DNA from: Fredericiella sp038205395
Lineage (GTDB): Bacteria > Chloroflexota > Anaerolineae > Caldilineales > Caldilineaceae
Direction: 5' to 3'
DNA length: 64,000 nt
NCBI GenBank assembly: GCA_038205395.1
Contig: JBBRBX010000001.1
Span: forward strand, 82,557-146,556
Below are positions 17,105 to 25,452 of the stretch, piece by piece. The stretch's first letter is position 1. Each line of letters opens with the position of its first letter. The position numbers and the translations under genes were made by a program. A model generated the notes under the pieces. It was not told the origin of the DNA. It searched no databases and saw only the letters and a list, made by a program, of their open reading frames with translations.

Positions 17105-19276
17105 ATGCTTAGGCGTCCATCGTTAGCGATTTTGTTTGTTGTTTTGATCAGTCTGTCCGGCTGTGGCGGTGATGAGCCGGCCGCCACACCCACACCGCTG
17201 GCCACGTTCACGCCAACTGCGGCTCCCACGCAAACACCGCAGCCGGCGGCCACGAACATGGTGGAGACACCAGGTGCAACCCAACAAAGCGACGTGGAGA
17301 CGCCAGCGGATAGTACGCCGGCAAATGCTGACGACGTGTTTGTCTCGCCGCTGGCCGTCCCGCAGTCACCGTTGGCCGTTCCGGATCAGGTGACGCTGCC
17401 GGAAGTGACGGCAGCGCCCGCGCCGCCGCTGGTAGGCTCGTGGCAGTTGCAGTCGATCAAACCGGCCGGCGCCATGACCGCAACCAGCGCGCCATCCGGC
17501 TACAGCTTGGCCTTTGGACGCACCGGCATCGTACGCGTGCAGGCAGACTGCCGGACTGGCCGTGGCAGCTATACGCGGGCTGCAGACGGTGCACTCAGCC
17601 TCGACATCACATACAGCGATGCCGTCTGTGCACCCGATTCGCTGGCCGATCCTTTTGCAAGGGCGCTGACGGACGTTACCGGCTACCGCTTTGACGGCGA
17701 CACCTTACTGCTGACCTATGGCAACCAAGGTGGGGAAATGGGATTGTCCCGCACAGCGTTGACGGCAGCCTTTGGCGCTCCTTATCTGAGTTGGAACAGT
17801 CTCAAAAACAGCACCTATCTGCTGCCCGGTACACCACCGGGCAGCAACCAGGTGGCGATGGTAGACGGTGAATTTCGCGCACAGATCAGCCCCCTGCCCG
17901 TGGAAGCCCTCACAACCACCGCGCCGGCTGCTGCCGATGACGAATTTGTCGCCAGCCTTGCTACGATGCACACCTATGCCATGCTGGCCCCCGAAGAGAC
18001 ACCGGAAGAGACGGCAGAAACGACAGCCACCTCTGATGCAGCCGGCACACCCACACCGACGCCGGAACCAGAAGTCATCTTTGATTCAATCATCGTCGTG
18101 GTTGCCGAAGAGGGTGAAACAGCGGCCCCCAAATCCTATCTAATTCCGGTGCTGAATGGCGGCGGTTTCGCCATTCCCTTGCAGGCGGAGCTGTTGGGAG
18201 AAAATGTCTTTGTGCGCGATCTACGCTGGGATGGCACACAACTGACGGTTGACTACGATCAAGGCAGTCAAGGCACACGGCGCACCTACACCTTTGACAT
18301 CAACAATTTTGTCCTGGGCAGCGAAGAAGGGTTGCCGCCGCAGCCGACCAAGGCGCGTCTGGACCTGCCGGCGCAAGCAATCGCTTTCGCCGCAGGCGAC
18401 GGCAGCAATACACAACAGACGGCTACCCTGTCGGGCCAGATCGAAGGAGGCCTCGTTTATCCCTACAGCCTTGCCGCCCAGGCAGGACAGCAGTTGTCCG
18501 TGACACTGCAAAGCCCATTTGAAGACGTCTGGCTCTCTATCTATGGCGCCAATGACCACACGGTCCTGCGTTCAATCCGCACGGAAGCCAACAGTTGGTC
18601 CGGCGCCATTCCGAGCGGGCAGGACTATATCATCAGCGCAGTGGCTTCCGGCAGCGCTTCGCCCTATACATTAACACTGGCATTGGCGGGACAAGGGCAG
18701 CCTGAGGTGCAAACTCAACCTCCAGCAACGCCGGCACCCGGCAAAGCGGTGCACCTGGTGATCGATGGCATACCCCAGCCAGGCTCAACGCTGCTGGATC
18801 TCTTGCAGCGTAGCAGTGCACAGGTGGACTTTTTTGTCACACCAGCCGAGGCTGCGCAAAACGGCGCCGCGCTGGCAGAGTTAAAGGCCGCCGGCCACGG
18901 CGTAGGTGTGATTGCGGGGCCAATCACGGCCTTGACCAGCGACGGACGCGACGCTCTGTTTGCTGAAATCAGTCAGGTGCGCCAGGCATTGGGGCAAGGA
19001 ATGAATTTTTGTCTGCGCCCACCTTATGCGGCCACGGATGGGTACACGCGCGCCGCTGCCAGCGAAATGGGCTACGACATACTTCTGTGGGATATCGACG
19101 CCAACAGTGTGACGCCGGAACAATTGTCAAGCCAGTTGTTTCCTGGGGCTGTCATCCGCTTTGACGGCGGCGATAACAGTGAACAGACGGTGACCACGCT
19201 GACAAGTCTGCTGCCGGCGCTGGCCCAACAGGGCTACAGCGTCCAATCGCTCTGTGCAGAGTCCAACACTCCTTGA
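17105..19276 (+). CDS. lipoprotein with META domain and degenerate NodB-like domain
   Basis: 723 residues starting at the ATG with a signal peptide and lipobox SLSGC (C20). After a Pro-Thr-rich linker comes a META/HslJ-type domain (about 105-225, LVGSWQLQSI with the paired Cys region). A middle region of unclear fold is followed by a pre-peptidase-like beta domain. The C-terminal 190 residues resemble a polysaccharide deacetylase: VHLVIDG replaces TFDDG, AELKAAGHGVGV replaces the AAGHE...HT region, while RPPYAATDGYTRAAASEMGY and LLWDID match the family. The metal-binding Asp pair and HxxxH are missing, so catalysis is doubtful. The start at 17105 is 46 codons inside the longest reading frame; ACAAGGAGAGC precedes it. 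Confidence 0.75.
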   Translation: MLRRPSLAILFVVLISLSGCGGDEPAATPTPLATFTPTAAPTQTPQPAATNMVETPGATQQSDVETPADSTPANADDVFVSPLAVPQSPLAVPDQVTLPEVTAAPAPPLVGSWQLQSIKPAGAMTATSAPSGYSLAFGRTGIVRVQADCRTGRGSYTRAADGALSLDITYSDAVCAPDSLADPFARALTDVTGYRFDGDTLLLTYGNQGGEMGLSRTALTAAFGAPYLSWNSLKNSTYLLPGTPPGSNQVAMVDGEFRAQISPLPVEALTTTAPAAADDEFVASLATMHTYAMLAPEETPEETAETTATSDAAGTPTPTPEPEVIFDSIIVVVAEEGETAAPKSYLIPVLNGGGFAIPLQAELLGENVFVRDLRWDGTQLTVDYDQGSQGTRRTYTFDINNFVLGSEEGLPPQPTKARLDLPAQAIAFAAGDGSNTQQTATLSGQIEGGLVYPYSLAAQAGQQLSVTLQSPFEDVWLSIYGANDHTVLRSIRTEANSWSGAIPSGQDYIISAVASGSASPYTLTLALAGQGQPEVQTQPPATPAPGKAVHLVIDGIPQPGSTLLDLLQRSSAQVDFFVTPAEAAQNGAALAELKAAGHGVGVIAGPITALTSDGRDALFAEISQVRQALGQGMNFCLRPPYAATDGYTRAAASEMGYDILLWDIDANSVTPEQLSSQLFPGAVIRFDGGDNSEQTVTTLTSLLPALAQQGYSVQSLCAESNTP

Positions 19277-19631
19277 GAAATGCGGAGCAGAGCGCGCAGG
19301 AAAGAGGATGAAATATGCAACATTTGTTGGTAGACAGTGGCTGACGCCGGTGCTACAATAGCTACAGTTTTCACTGCGCACAACATACCTGTTTGCATTC
19401 AATTTCTCAGATTGATTTCTAAGGCTGTGGCGTAAATATTCAGCAGTTGGCCGTTACCTAGTACGCTCTATTTACGTCATCGTCATTAGACAGCAGCTTT
19501 GGCCGGACACAGCTTATGGACAGCAGCGTCGCCGACCATTACCGAGTGAAATAAAAATGCAGTGAGGGTGTGCTGCTGCGCATGAAAGCAGCGTGTTGAC
19601 AACGTCATGTTTGCAAAAGAGGAGGGCCACC
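19277..19631 (+). promoter_or_regulatory. intergenic region with promoter and long leader of the LysM gene
   Basis: No gene seen. TAGACA at 19331-19336 and TACAAT at 19354-19359 are 17 bases apart and would start transcription near 19366, giving a leader of about 265 bases before the LysM gene. I looked for c-di-AMP and other riboswitch signatures known upstream of cell-wall genes and recognised none. The leader is AT-richer than the flanking genes and holds several short inverted repeats but no clear terminator. Confidence 0.4.
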
Positions 19632-20267
19632 ATGTTGTATCGCAGGTTCAGACAAAGCGCGCTTGTTTTGATCATTGGTCTTGTCATGTTGGGTGTTTTA
19701 CTGCCGGCAAGCGTATCCGCAGCGCCGGCCCAATCCGTCACAGCCCAGGCAGGCTTTGGCGGCTTTTATTACACTGTACAGCCCGGTGACAACTTGACCC
19801 GCCTCGCCAATCGCTTTGGCACAAGCGTGTGGGCGATCAAGAACGCCAACGGCCTCAGCAGTTCAGTCATTCGCATCGGCCAGGTGCTGTTTATTCCCGG
19901 CAGCGGTGGCGGCGGTGGCAGTTCCTGTACGCAGACCTACTGGGTGCAACATGGCGATACGCTGACAAGCATTGCGCGCTGGTTTGGTGTGAGTGTGCAA
20001 AGTCTGGCCAACGCCAACGGCATCTGGAACCCCAGCCGCATCTATGTCGGCCAACCATTGTGTATTCCTGGCGGCTGGGGGCCTGGCCCTGGGCCGCAGC
20101 CTGTTCCACCAGCGCCCGTGTGCGGCCAGTTCTATACTGTGCGGCCGGGCGACAATTTGACCCGCATTGCGCGCTGGTGCGGCACGACAGTGCAGAGTCT
20201 GGCCTACATCAACAATATCTGGAACCCCAGCCGCATCTATGTAGGGCAAGTACTGCGCATTTACTAG
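19632..20267 (+). CDS. secreted protein with three LysM domains
   Basis: 211 residues. A signal peptide (basic MLYRRFRQ, a hydrophobic core, then ASVSAAPA) indicates export. Three LysM domains follow, each opening YTVQPGDNLTRLA, YWVQHGDTLTSIA or YTVRPGDNLTRIA. They are separated by Gly- or Pro-rich linkers. LysM domains bind N-acetylglucosamine in peptidoglycan. There is no catalytic domain, so it is probably a wall-bound structural or adhesive protein. The last two domains share near-identical DNA, including the coding for WNPSRIYVGQ, which points to recent duplication. The ATG is preceded by AAGAGGAGGG. A strong terminator follows. Confidence 0.9.
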   Translation: MLYRRFRQSALVLIIGLVMLGVLLPASVSAAPAQSVTAQAGFGGFYYTVQPGDNLTRLANRFGTSVWAIKNANGLSSSVIRIGQVLFIPGSGGGGGSSCTQTYWVQHGDTLTSIARWFGVSVQSLANANGIWNPSRIYVGQPLCIPGGWGPGPGPQPVPPAPVCGQFYTVRPGDNLTRIARWCGTTVQSLAYINNIWNPSRIYVGQVLRIY

Positions 20268-20295
20268 CCGGCAGCGATAAACCCATATACGCAAC

Positions 20296-20333
20296 AAAAG
20301 CGCCTGGGCACTCTTTGCCAGGCGCTTTTTGCA
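20296..20333 (+). terminator. rho-independent terminator after the LysM gene
   Basis: AAAGCGCCTGG and CCAGGCGCTTTTT form an 11-base stem with a ten-base loop followed by a T run. Confidence 0.85.
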
Positions 20334-20421
20334 TGGCTGCGTCCACAGGCTGGTAATCTAGGCAGGCGCCGGCATATTCAACAAGCATATCTCCGTGCGT
20401 AAATTTTTGTTGAATTAGCGC

Positions 20422-20450
20422 TTGACAGTAGCAAACTCTACCGCTACAAT
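20422..20450 (+). promoter_or_regulatory. near-consensus promoter of the LacI-family gene
   Basis: TTGACA at 20422-20427 and TACAAT at 20445-20450 are separated by exactly 17 bases. Transcription should start near 20457, inside the adjoining palindrome. Confidence 0.85.
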
Positions 20451-20452
20451 AG

Positions 20453-20472
20453 TACTTAAAACGTTTTAAGTA
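20453..20472. promoter_or_regulatory. perfect 20-bp palindromic operator
   Basis: TACTTAAAACGTTTTAAGTA is a perfect palindrome with a central CG, the form bound by LacI/GalR-family dimers. It begins three bases after the -10 box and covers the predicted transcription start, so binding should block transcription. Autoregulation by the adjacent LacI-family protein is the simplest reading. Confidence 0.8.
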
Positions 20473-20483
20473 ATGGGTGCTTT

Positions 20484-21518
20484 TTGCATAACAGGCAGAC
20501 CATCACCATTATCGATGTGGCGCGCAAAGCCAAGGTGTCGGCAGGCACTGTGTCCAATGTGCTGACCGGCAAACGACCGGTGGCGGAGCCGACGCGCAGC
20601 CGCATTCTCACCGCCATCGAAGAGCTTGGCTATCAGCCGAATTTGCTCGCCCGCAGTCTGGTCAACCGCTCCAGCAATTCGTTGGGCGTCATTGCATCCG
20701 GGCTTGAATACTATGGTCCCTCACGCACACTGGTAGGCATCGAAAGCCAGGCCAATGTGCGTGGCTATTCGCTGCTGCTGGATCTGCTGCATGACCCCGC
20801 TGCGGCTGACGTCAGCGCGGTGCTGGACGATCTGCAGGCGCGCCGCGTGGACGGCATTATCTGGGCAGTGCATCAAATCGGGCGCAACCGTGCCTGGATT
20901 GTGCCCGAACGGCTGCGCACGCTGCCGCCGGTAGTATTTTTAACGATGGAAAGCCAGCCGCAGGCCACGATCATCTCCACCGACAACCGCTTCGGCGCCA
21001 CCTTGGCCGTGCAGCACCTGCTGGATGCGGGATGCCGGCAGATCGCCATCATCACCGGGCCGCTCGAGTGGTGGGAAGCGCGGGAGCGGCTGGCCGGCTG
21101 GTGCGCCTGCTTAGCGGCCTCTGGGCAAGAATATGATGCCACACTTGTCTACCAAGGGGACTGGACGGCCGCCAGCGGTGAGCAGGGCTTACAGCAGTTG
21201 CTTGCCCGGCGGCCGGACATTGATGCGATCTTCGCCTGCAATGACCAGATGGCGCTTGGTGTGCTGCGCGCCTGTCACTTTGCCGGACGCCGCGTCCCGC
21301 AGGACTTAGCGGTGGCCGGCTATGATAATATGCCGGAAGCAGCCTATCTTGTGCCGTCGCTGACTTCCGTCCGCCAGCATTTGGCCGATGTGGGCCGCAC
21401 GGCGGTGGAGGAGCTGCACACAGCGATTGCCGCGCGCAGCCAGGGAGAAGCATCACCCACCGTCACACGTCTGATCGCCCCCGAACTCATCGTGCGCGAA
21501 AGCTCCAGCAGCAGTTAA
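20484..21518 (+). CDS. LacI/GalR-family transcriptional regulator
   Basis: 344 residues. The N-terminal LacI helix-turn-helix is clear (IDVARKAKVSAGTVSNVLTG, about residues 9-28, with the hinge helix ARSLVNRSS). The rest is a periplasmic-binding-protein-like effector domain, probably for a sugar or nucleoside. The start appears to be TTG at 20484, 27 bases after the predicted transcription start, with no good Shine-Dalgarno; no in-frame ATG exists nearby. No sugar transport or catabolic genes are adjacent, and the next gene is convergent with a four-base overlap, so the regulon is elsewhere and only autoregulation is evident here. Confidence 0.9.
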   Translation: MHNRQTITIIDVARKAKVSAGTVSNVLTGKRPVAEPTRSRILTAIEELGYQPNLLARSLVNRSSNSLGVIASGLEYYGPSRTLVGIESQANVRGYSLLLDLLHDPAAADVSAVLDDLQARRVDGIIWAVHQIGRNRAWIVPERLRTLPPVVFLTMESQPQATIISTDNRFGATLAVQHLLDAGCRQIAIITGPLEWWEARERLAGWCACLAASGQEYDATLVYQGDWTAASGEQGLQQLLARRPDIDAIFACNDQMALGVLRACHFAGRRVPQDLAVAGYDNMPEAAYLVPSLTSVRQHLADVGRTAVEELHTAIAARSQGEASPTVTRLIAPELIVRESSSSS

Positions 21519-22180
21519 TCGACTGCGCCGGCAGCCGCCTTGCGCGAGCGCATCTTTTCCGCCGCAAATTCCCAGACCATGGGCACGAGCGAAATGGCAA
21601 TGATGGCGATGACGACAAATTCAAAATTCTGCTGGACGAAAGGTAGATTGCCGAAAAAATAGCCCAGCAGCGTAAAGAGCACCACCCACACAATGCCGCC
21701 CACGACATTATAGGTAATAAACTTGGGATAGGTCATTGCCCCTACGCCCGCCACAAAGGGGGCGAAGGTGCGCACGATAGGCACAAAGCGCGCCAGGATA
21801 ATCGTCTTGCCGCCGTGCTTTTCATAAAAGGCGTGGGTGCGGTCAAGATACTCTTTTTTGAGAAAACGCACCTTGCCGCTAAAGGCGCGCGGCCCGATCC
21901 AGTGGCCGATCCAGTAGTTGGCTGTATCTCCCAGAATGGCGGCCAGCGACAGCACCACCAACAGCACTACGACATTCAATTCAGGCACAATCGCCGCCAC
22001 TGCGCCGGCGGCAAAGAGCAGCGAATCGCCGGGCAAGAACGGCGTCACCACCAACCCAGTTTCGCAGAAAATTACAATAAACAGCAGCACGTAGGTCCAC
22101 ACCCCCAACTGGGTGACAATCTGGTGTAGATACTCATCCACGTGCAGAAAAACATTCAACGCCTGCTGCAGAAAATCCAT
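21515..22180 (-). CDS. DedA-family membrane protein
   Basis: 221 residues with five to six hydrophobic segments. The DedA/SNARE-associated domain is recognised by FLPGDSLLFAAGAVAAI, the GDTANYWIGHWIG segment, FYEKHGGKTIILARFVPIVRTFAPFVAGVG and the following Tyr/Asn-rich NVVGGIVWVV. Members are undecaprenyl-phosphate or phospholipid flippases needed for membrane homeostasis. The conserved acidic and arginine residues (E/D in the re-entrant loops, R in ARFVPIVRTF) are intact. The ATG is preceded by AGGAGAGG. It ends four bases inside the end of the convergent lacI-family gene. Confidence 0.9.
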   Translation of the reverse strand: MDFLQQALNVFLHVDEYLHQIVTQLGVWTYVLLFIVIFCETGLVVTPFLPGDSLLFAAGAVAAIVPELNVVVLLVVLSLAAILGDTANYWIGHWIGPRAFSGKVRFLKKEYLDRTHAFYEKHGGKTIILARFVPIVRTFAPFVAGVGAMTYPKFITYNVVGGIVWVVLFTLLGYFFGNLPFVQQNFEFVVIAIIAISLVPMVWEFAAEKMRSRKAAAGAVD

Positions 22181-22501
22181 AACCTCTCCTCAAGAACAAA
22201 TGCGACGCAATCGCACCATTATAGCCGTGCCCTGCCTGCTTTCGTCAAGCTGCCCCACAGTTGGTTGCGCCTGGAACGGCGTAAGGGTAAGCACAGCAGG
22301 ACAAAATACAGAAATTGCCTGCTGAACTTACTACGTATGTCGGATGTCTAATGCAGGAGGGAATGGTAGAGTGATGGCGCGTACCTCTTATGATTGCCGA
22401 TTTGGCTGTTTTATGCCAAAATCCAGCTACATTTGAGGAAACTTGCGGCGCACACGCGCGAGCGTTGTCGTGCCGCATCTGAAGTAGGGGAGGTACGCAC
22501 T
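22181..22501. promoter_or_regulatory. intergenic region between divergent dedA and yebC, with inverted repeat
   Basis: No gene is seen in these 320 bases. TTTGGC at 22401-22406 and GCCAAA at 22415-22420 form a six-base inverted repeat with an eight-base spacer, about 80 bases upstream of yebC. No convincing promoter hexamer pair was found for either gene. Confidence 0.35.
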
Positions 22502-23269
22502 ATGTCCGGTCATTCAAAATGGTCGACGATCAAACGCAAAAAGGGCGCCGCCGACGCCGCACGTGGCAAGGTCTTTACTCGGCTGGCGCGTGAGATTCAA
22601 GTCGCAGCGCGCAGCGGCGCCGACGTGAACACCAATTTTCAGTTGCGGCTGGCTGTAGACCGGGCACGCACGGAGAACATGCCCAAAGAGAACATCGAGC
22701 GCGCCATTCGCCGCGGCGCCGGGCTTGAGAAAGATGCCGCTGAGTTTGAAACAGTTGTCTATGAGGGCTATGGGCCAAACGGAACGGCCCTGTTGGTCGA
22801 ATGCTTGACCGACAACCGCAACCGCACTATCTCCGACCTGCGCCGTGTGTTTACACGCGCCGGCGGCGGTCTGGGCGAACCAGGGTCGGTGGCCTGGCAG
22901 TTTACGGAAAAGGGCTATTTTGTCGTCAACCGCGTCGATGAAGATGGCGAAGACACCGGTGTAGATCCGGATGCGATTTTTATGAGTGCACTGGAGGTCG
23001 GCGCCGATGATGTCGAAATCAGTGACGAAAGCATAGAGATATACACCGATCGCACCAACTTTGCACAGGTCAGTCAAGGACTGGAAGCGGAGGGTGTCAA
23101 GCCGGACCAGGCAGACTTGATGATGTGGCCTAATTCGACGCTGGAGCTCAGCACCGATGAAGCGCAGGCTGTTCTTGGTATGATTGAGGCGCTGGAAGAG
23201 TTGGATGATGTCAACAAAGTCTACCACAACTTGGAACTGACCGAAGAGATGATGGCCCAATTTGCCTAG
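22502..23269 (+). CDS. yebC: YebC/PmpR-family protein
   Basis: 255 residues, usual length. The N-terminus MSGHSKWSTIKRKKGAADAARGK is nearly invariant in the family, followed by IERAIRRGAG and YEGYGPNGTALLVE. YebC proteins bind DNA as regulators, and recent work shows some relieve ribosome stalling on proline stretches. Its position two genes upstream of ruvA and next to ruvC is a widespread arrangement. A GGGGAGG ribosome-binding site sits upstream of this ATG, so the longer frame from 22394 is rejected. A terminator follows the gene, so ruvC is probably transcribed separately or by read-through. Confidence 0.95.
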   Translation: MSGHSKWSTIKRKKGAADAARGKVFTRLAREIQVAARSGADVNTNFQLRLAVDRARTENMPKENIERAIRRGAGLEKDAAEFETVVYEGYGPNGTALLVECLTDNRNRTISDLRRVFTRAGGGLGEPGSVAWQFTEKGYFVVNRVDEDGEDTGVDPDAIFMSALEVGADDVEISDESIEIYTDRTNFAQVSQGLEAEGVKPDQADLMMWPNSTLELSTDEAQAVLGMIEALEELDDVNKVYHNLELTEEMMAQFA

Positions 23270-23289
23270 GCGCGATTGAAACGTGTGCC

Positions 23290-23330
23290 AAGGCGGGGGC
23301 CAGCAAGCTGGGCTACCCGCCTTTTCTTTT
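23290..23330 (+). terminator. terminator between yebC and ruvC
   Basis: AAGGCGGG and CCCGCCTT form an eight-base stem with a nested CCAG/CTGG stem in the loop, followed by TTCTTTT. Confidence 0.7.
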
Positions 23331-23360
23331 GCAACAAAAAGCGTGGGGAAGGGAAAATAG

Positions 23361-23888
23361 ATGGCGGCGGCAAGCCAACCAGGCAGCTACGTGCACAGCG
23401 TATTGGGTGTAGACCCAGGTACAGCCATCACGGGTTACGGCGTGGTAGCCGAGGATGAAAACGGCGAATTCGCTTTGCTGGCCTGCGGCGTCATACGCAC
23501 CGAAGCACACGTTGCCATGCATCTGCGGCTGCTCGAGTTGTTTCAAGATTTGCAGGCTATCATCGCCGAATTTGCACCGGATGAAGTGGCGGTCGAAAAG
23601 CTATTTTTTGGCCGCAATGTCACAACCGCCATCTCGGTGGGACAGGCACGCGGCGGCATTCTGCTGGCCGCGGCACTGGCTGGACTGGACGTAATCGAAT
23701 ACACACCCGCTGAAGTAAAACAGGCGATCAGCGGCTATGGCAATGCGGATAAAGAGCAAGTGCAGGAAATGGTGCGCCAACTGCTGGGGCTGGCGGAAGC
23801 GCCGCAGCCGGATGATGCGGCGGACGGGGTGGCAATTGCTATCTGCCATTTGCAGACGGCCCGCTACCGCCGCTGGCAGAATGAGTAA
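23361..23888 (+). CDS. ruvC: Holliday junction resolvase RuvC
   Basis: 175 residues. The RNase H-like active site is present: first aspartate D18 in LGVDPGTAITGYG, a glutamate in VAVEKLFFGRN, and the C-terminal pair in PDDAADGVAIAICH. RuvC cuts four-way junctions made during recombination, acting with RuvA and RuvB. ruvA follows after a response regulator gene; ruvB is not in the window. The start ATG was taken at 23361, giving a ten-residue extension before the first strand, with AAGGGAAAA upstream. Confidence 0.95.
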   Translation: MAAASQPGSYVHSVLGVDPGTAITGYGVVAEDENGEFALLACGVIRTEAHVAMHLRLLELFQDLQAIIAEFAPDEVAVEKLFFGRNVTTAISVGQARGGILLAAALAGLDVIEYTPAEVKQAISGYGNADKEQVQEMVRQLLGLAEAPQPDDAADGVAIAICHLQTARYRRWQNE

Positions 23889-23904
23889 AGCCCATCTTAG
23901 TCAT

Positions 23905-23933
23905 TTGTGAAAGCACGTCGTAGAGGATACAAT
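23905..23933 (+). promoter_or_regulatory. promoter of the response regulator gene
   Basis: TTGTGA at 23905-23910 and TACAAT at 23928-23933 with a 17-base spacer. Predicted transcription start is near 23940, which disfavours the upstream ATG at 23938 and supports the ATG at 23989. Confidence 0.55.
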
Positions 23934-23988
23934 TCAGATGCAGAAAACGCTCATTTACCACCGAAGTGATAGAGCAGCAAGGTCAGGC

Positions 23989-24747
23989 ATGTTTCATCAG
24001 AACAGCGCACAGACAGCCATACCCCCTGGAAGCGTGACGGTTCTTGTCGTGGACGACGAGGATGCCCTGTGTACGCTGCTGCAAATTTCACTGCAACGCC
24101 AAGGCTACCGCGTGCTGCTCGCCCACAATGGGCGCGAGGCGCTCACGGTGGTGGATGACAAAAAGGTGGATTTGGTTCTGCTAGACGTGATGATGCCGGA
24201 AATGGATGGCTTCACCACCTGCTCCGAGCTGCGTAAGCGCACTGATGTGCCGGTTGTGCTGTTAACTGCGCTCAACCGGCCCGACGATATCGTACATGGC
24301 TTCAGCCTGGGGGCGGATGACTATATTACAAAGCCCTTCACCTTCAAAGAGGTGGAAGTCCGTCTACAAGCCATTTTGCGGCGCATGAACTGGAACCAGG
24401 AGCGAGTGACGCAGCAGCAAGTAGTCCAAGTGCAGGATGTCATGGTCAATGACGAGGTGCACGAAGTAACGGTGCGAGGGGAAGCCGTCCACTTAACGCC
24501 GATCGAATACCAACTGCTGCGCACGCTGATGAACACGCCCGACATTCCTGTGAGCAAAGAAGATCTGTTTCAAAGCGTGTGGGGCTACAACATGGCCGGC
24601 GGCACCAACCTGGTGGAGGTTGCCATGCGCCGGTTGCGTGAAAAGGTGGAACAACAGCCTTCCAGCCCCATTTATTTGCTTACTGTGCGGGGCGTGGGGT
24701 ATAAATTCAGTACGCAAGGCGTTTCCGACCAAGTGGCGATCCGGTGA
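23989..24747 (+). CDS. OmpR/PhoB-type response regulator (orphan)
   Basis: 252 residues. The receiver domain has the acidic pair D22-D23, phosphoacceptor D66 in LLLDVMMPEMDG, a conserved threonine in VVLLTALNRP and lysine in YITKPF. A C-terminal winged helix follows (LTPIEYQLLRTLMNTPDIPV, then VEVAMRRLREKVE and VRGVGYKF). It should bind DNA when phosphorylated. No histidine kinase gene is nearby. The gene sits between ruvC and ruvA with its own promoter, an unusual place. The start at 23989 follows AAGGTCAGGC; a 17-residue longer form from 23938 would be leaderless. Confidence 0.93.
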   Translation: MFHQNSAQTAIPPGSVTVLVVDDEDALCTLLQISLQRQGYRVLLAHNGREALTVVDDKKVDLVLLDVMMPEMDGFTTCSELRKRTDVPVVLLTALNRPDDIVHGFSLGADDYITKPFTFKEVEVRLQAILRRMNWNQERVTQQQVVQVQDVMVNDEVHEVTVRGEAVHLTPIEYQLLRTLMNTPDIPVSKEDLFQSVWGYNMAGGTNLVEVAMRRLREKVEQQPSSPIYLLTVRGVGYKFSTQGVSDQVAIR

Positions 24748-24768
24748 GGGGCCGGCCTCCGCAGACAC

Positions 24769-24797
24769 TTGATTCGGCCTATTGAAGACTGTTATAT
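24769..24797 (+). promoter_or_regulatory. possible promoter giving leaderless ruvA mRNA
   Basis: TTGATT at 24769-24774 and TTATAT at 24792-24797 are 17 bases apart. The predicted start of transcription coincides with the ruvA ATG at 24804, which has no Shine-Dalgarno. Confidence 0.4.
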
Positions 24798-24803
24798 GAA
24801 CTT

Positions 24804-25394
24804 ATGATTCGTTTGCTGCGCGGCGTCGTAGCGGCACGTGGCCGAGACTATTTTGTGGTGGATGTCGGCAGTGCAGATGGTGGCGTCGGATTTAAGGTGC
24901 ATACACCGGAACCCACGGCAGCGCGCTTCACAGAGGGCGCTGCCGTTTTTTTGCATACGCATTTACAGGTGCGCGAAGATGCTCTCACACTTTTTGGCTT
25001 TGAGAGCGAAGAAGAACTGGGCATCTTTGACCTGCTGCTGAGCGTGAGTGGCGTTGGCCCCAAAGCGGCGCTCTCCATTCTCAGCACGCTCAGCCCCGAT
25101 GCTTTGCGCCTGGCGCTGGCCAACAACGAGCCGGCCCTCATCGCGCGTGCGCCGGGCATCGGCAAGCGCACGGCAGATAAAATCGTGTTAGAACTCAAAG
25201 ATAAGCTGCAGGCGCCGTTGGGCAATCTGGAGGCGCTGGCACAGATGACAAGCGCCGACGCCGAGGTGATCGATGCCTTGGTCGCCCTCGGCTACAGTAT
25301 TGTCGAGGCGCAGCGTGCAGTGCAAAAACTACCGCGCGAGGCAGTCACTATCGAAGAGCGACTGCGGCTGGCGCTCAGCCAATTTGGCGGCTAA
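24804..25394 (+). CDS. ruvA: Holliday junction DNA helicase subunit RuvA
   Basis: 196 residues, normal for RuvA. The N-terminal OB-fold (MIRLLRGVVAARGRDYFVVD), two helix-hairpin-helix motifs (LLSVSGVGPKAALSIL and APGIGKRTADKIVLELKDK) and the C-terminal RuvB-contacting three-helix domain (DALVALGYSIVEAQRAV) are all in place. It binds the four-way junction and loads the RuvB motor. The start codon has no Shine-Dalgarno but coincides with a predicted transcription start. ruvB is not adjacent. Confidence 0.95.
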   Translation: MIRLLRGVVAARGRDYFVVDVGSADGGVGFKVHTPEPTAARFTEGAAVFLHTHLQVREDALTLFGFESEEELGIFDLLLSVSGVGPKAALSILSTLSPDALRLALANNEPALIARAPGIGKRTADKIVLELKDKLQAPLGNLEALAQMTSADAEVIDALVALGYSIVEAQRAVQKLPREAVTIEERLRLALSQFGG

Positions 25395-25452
25395 GAGGAT
25401 CTACAACAACCTATCGACAGTCGTTTCTTAAAACCAACGAAGGAGTGCGAGC

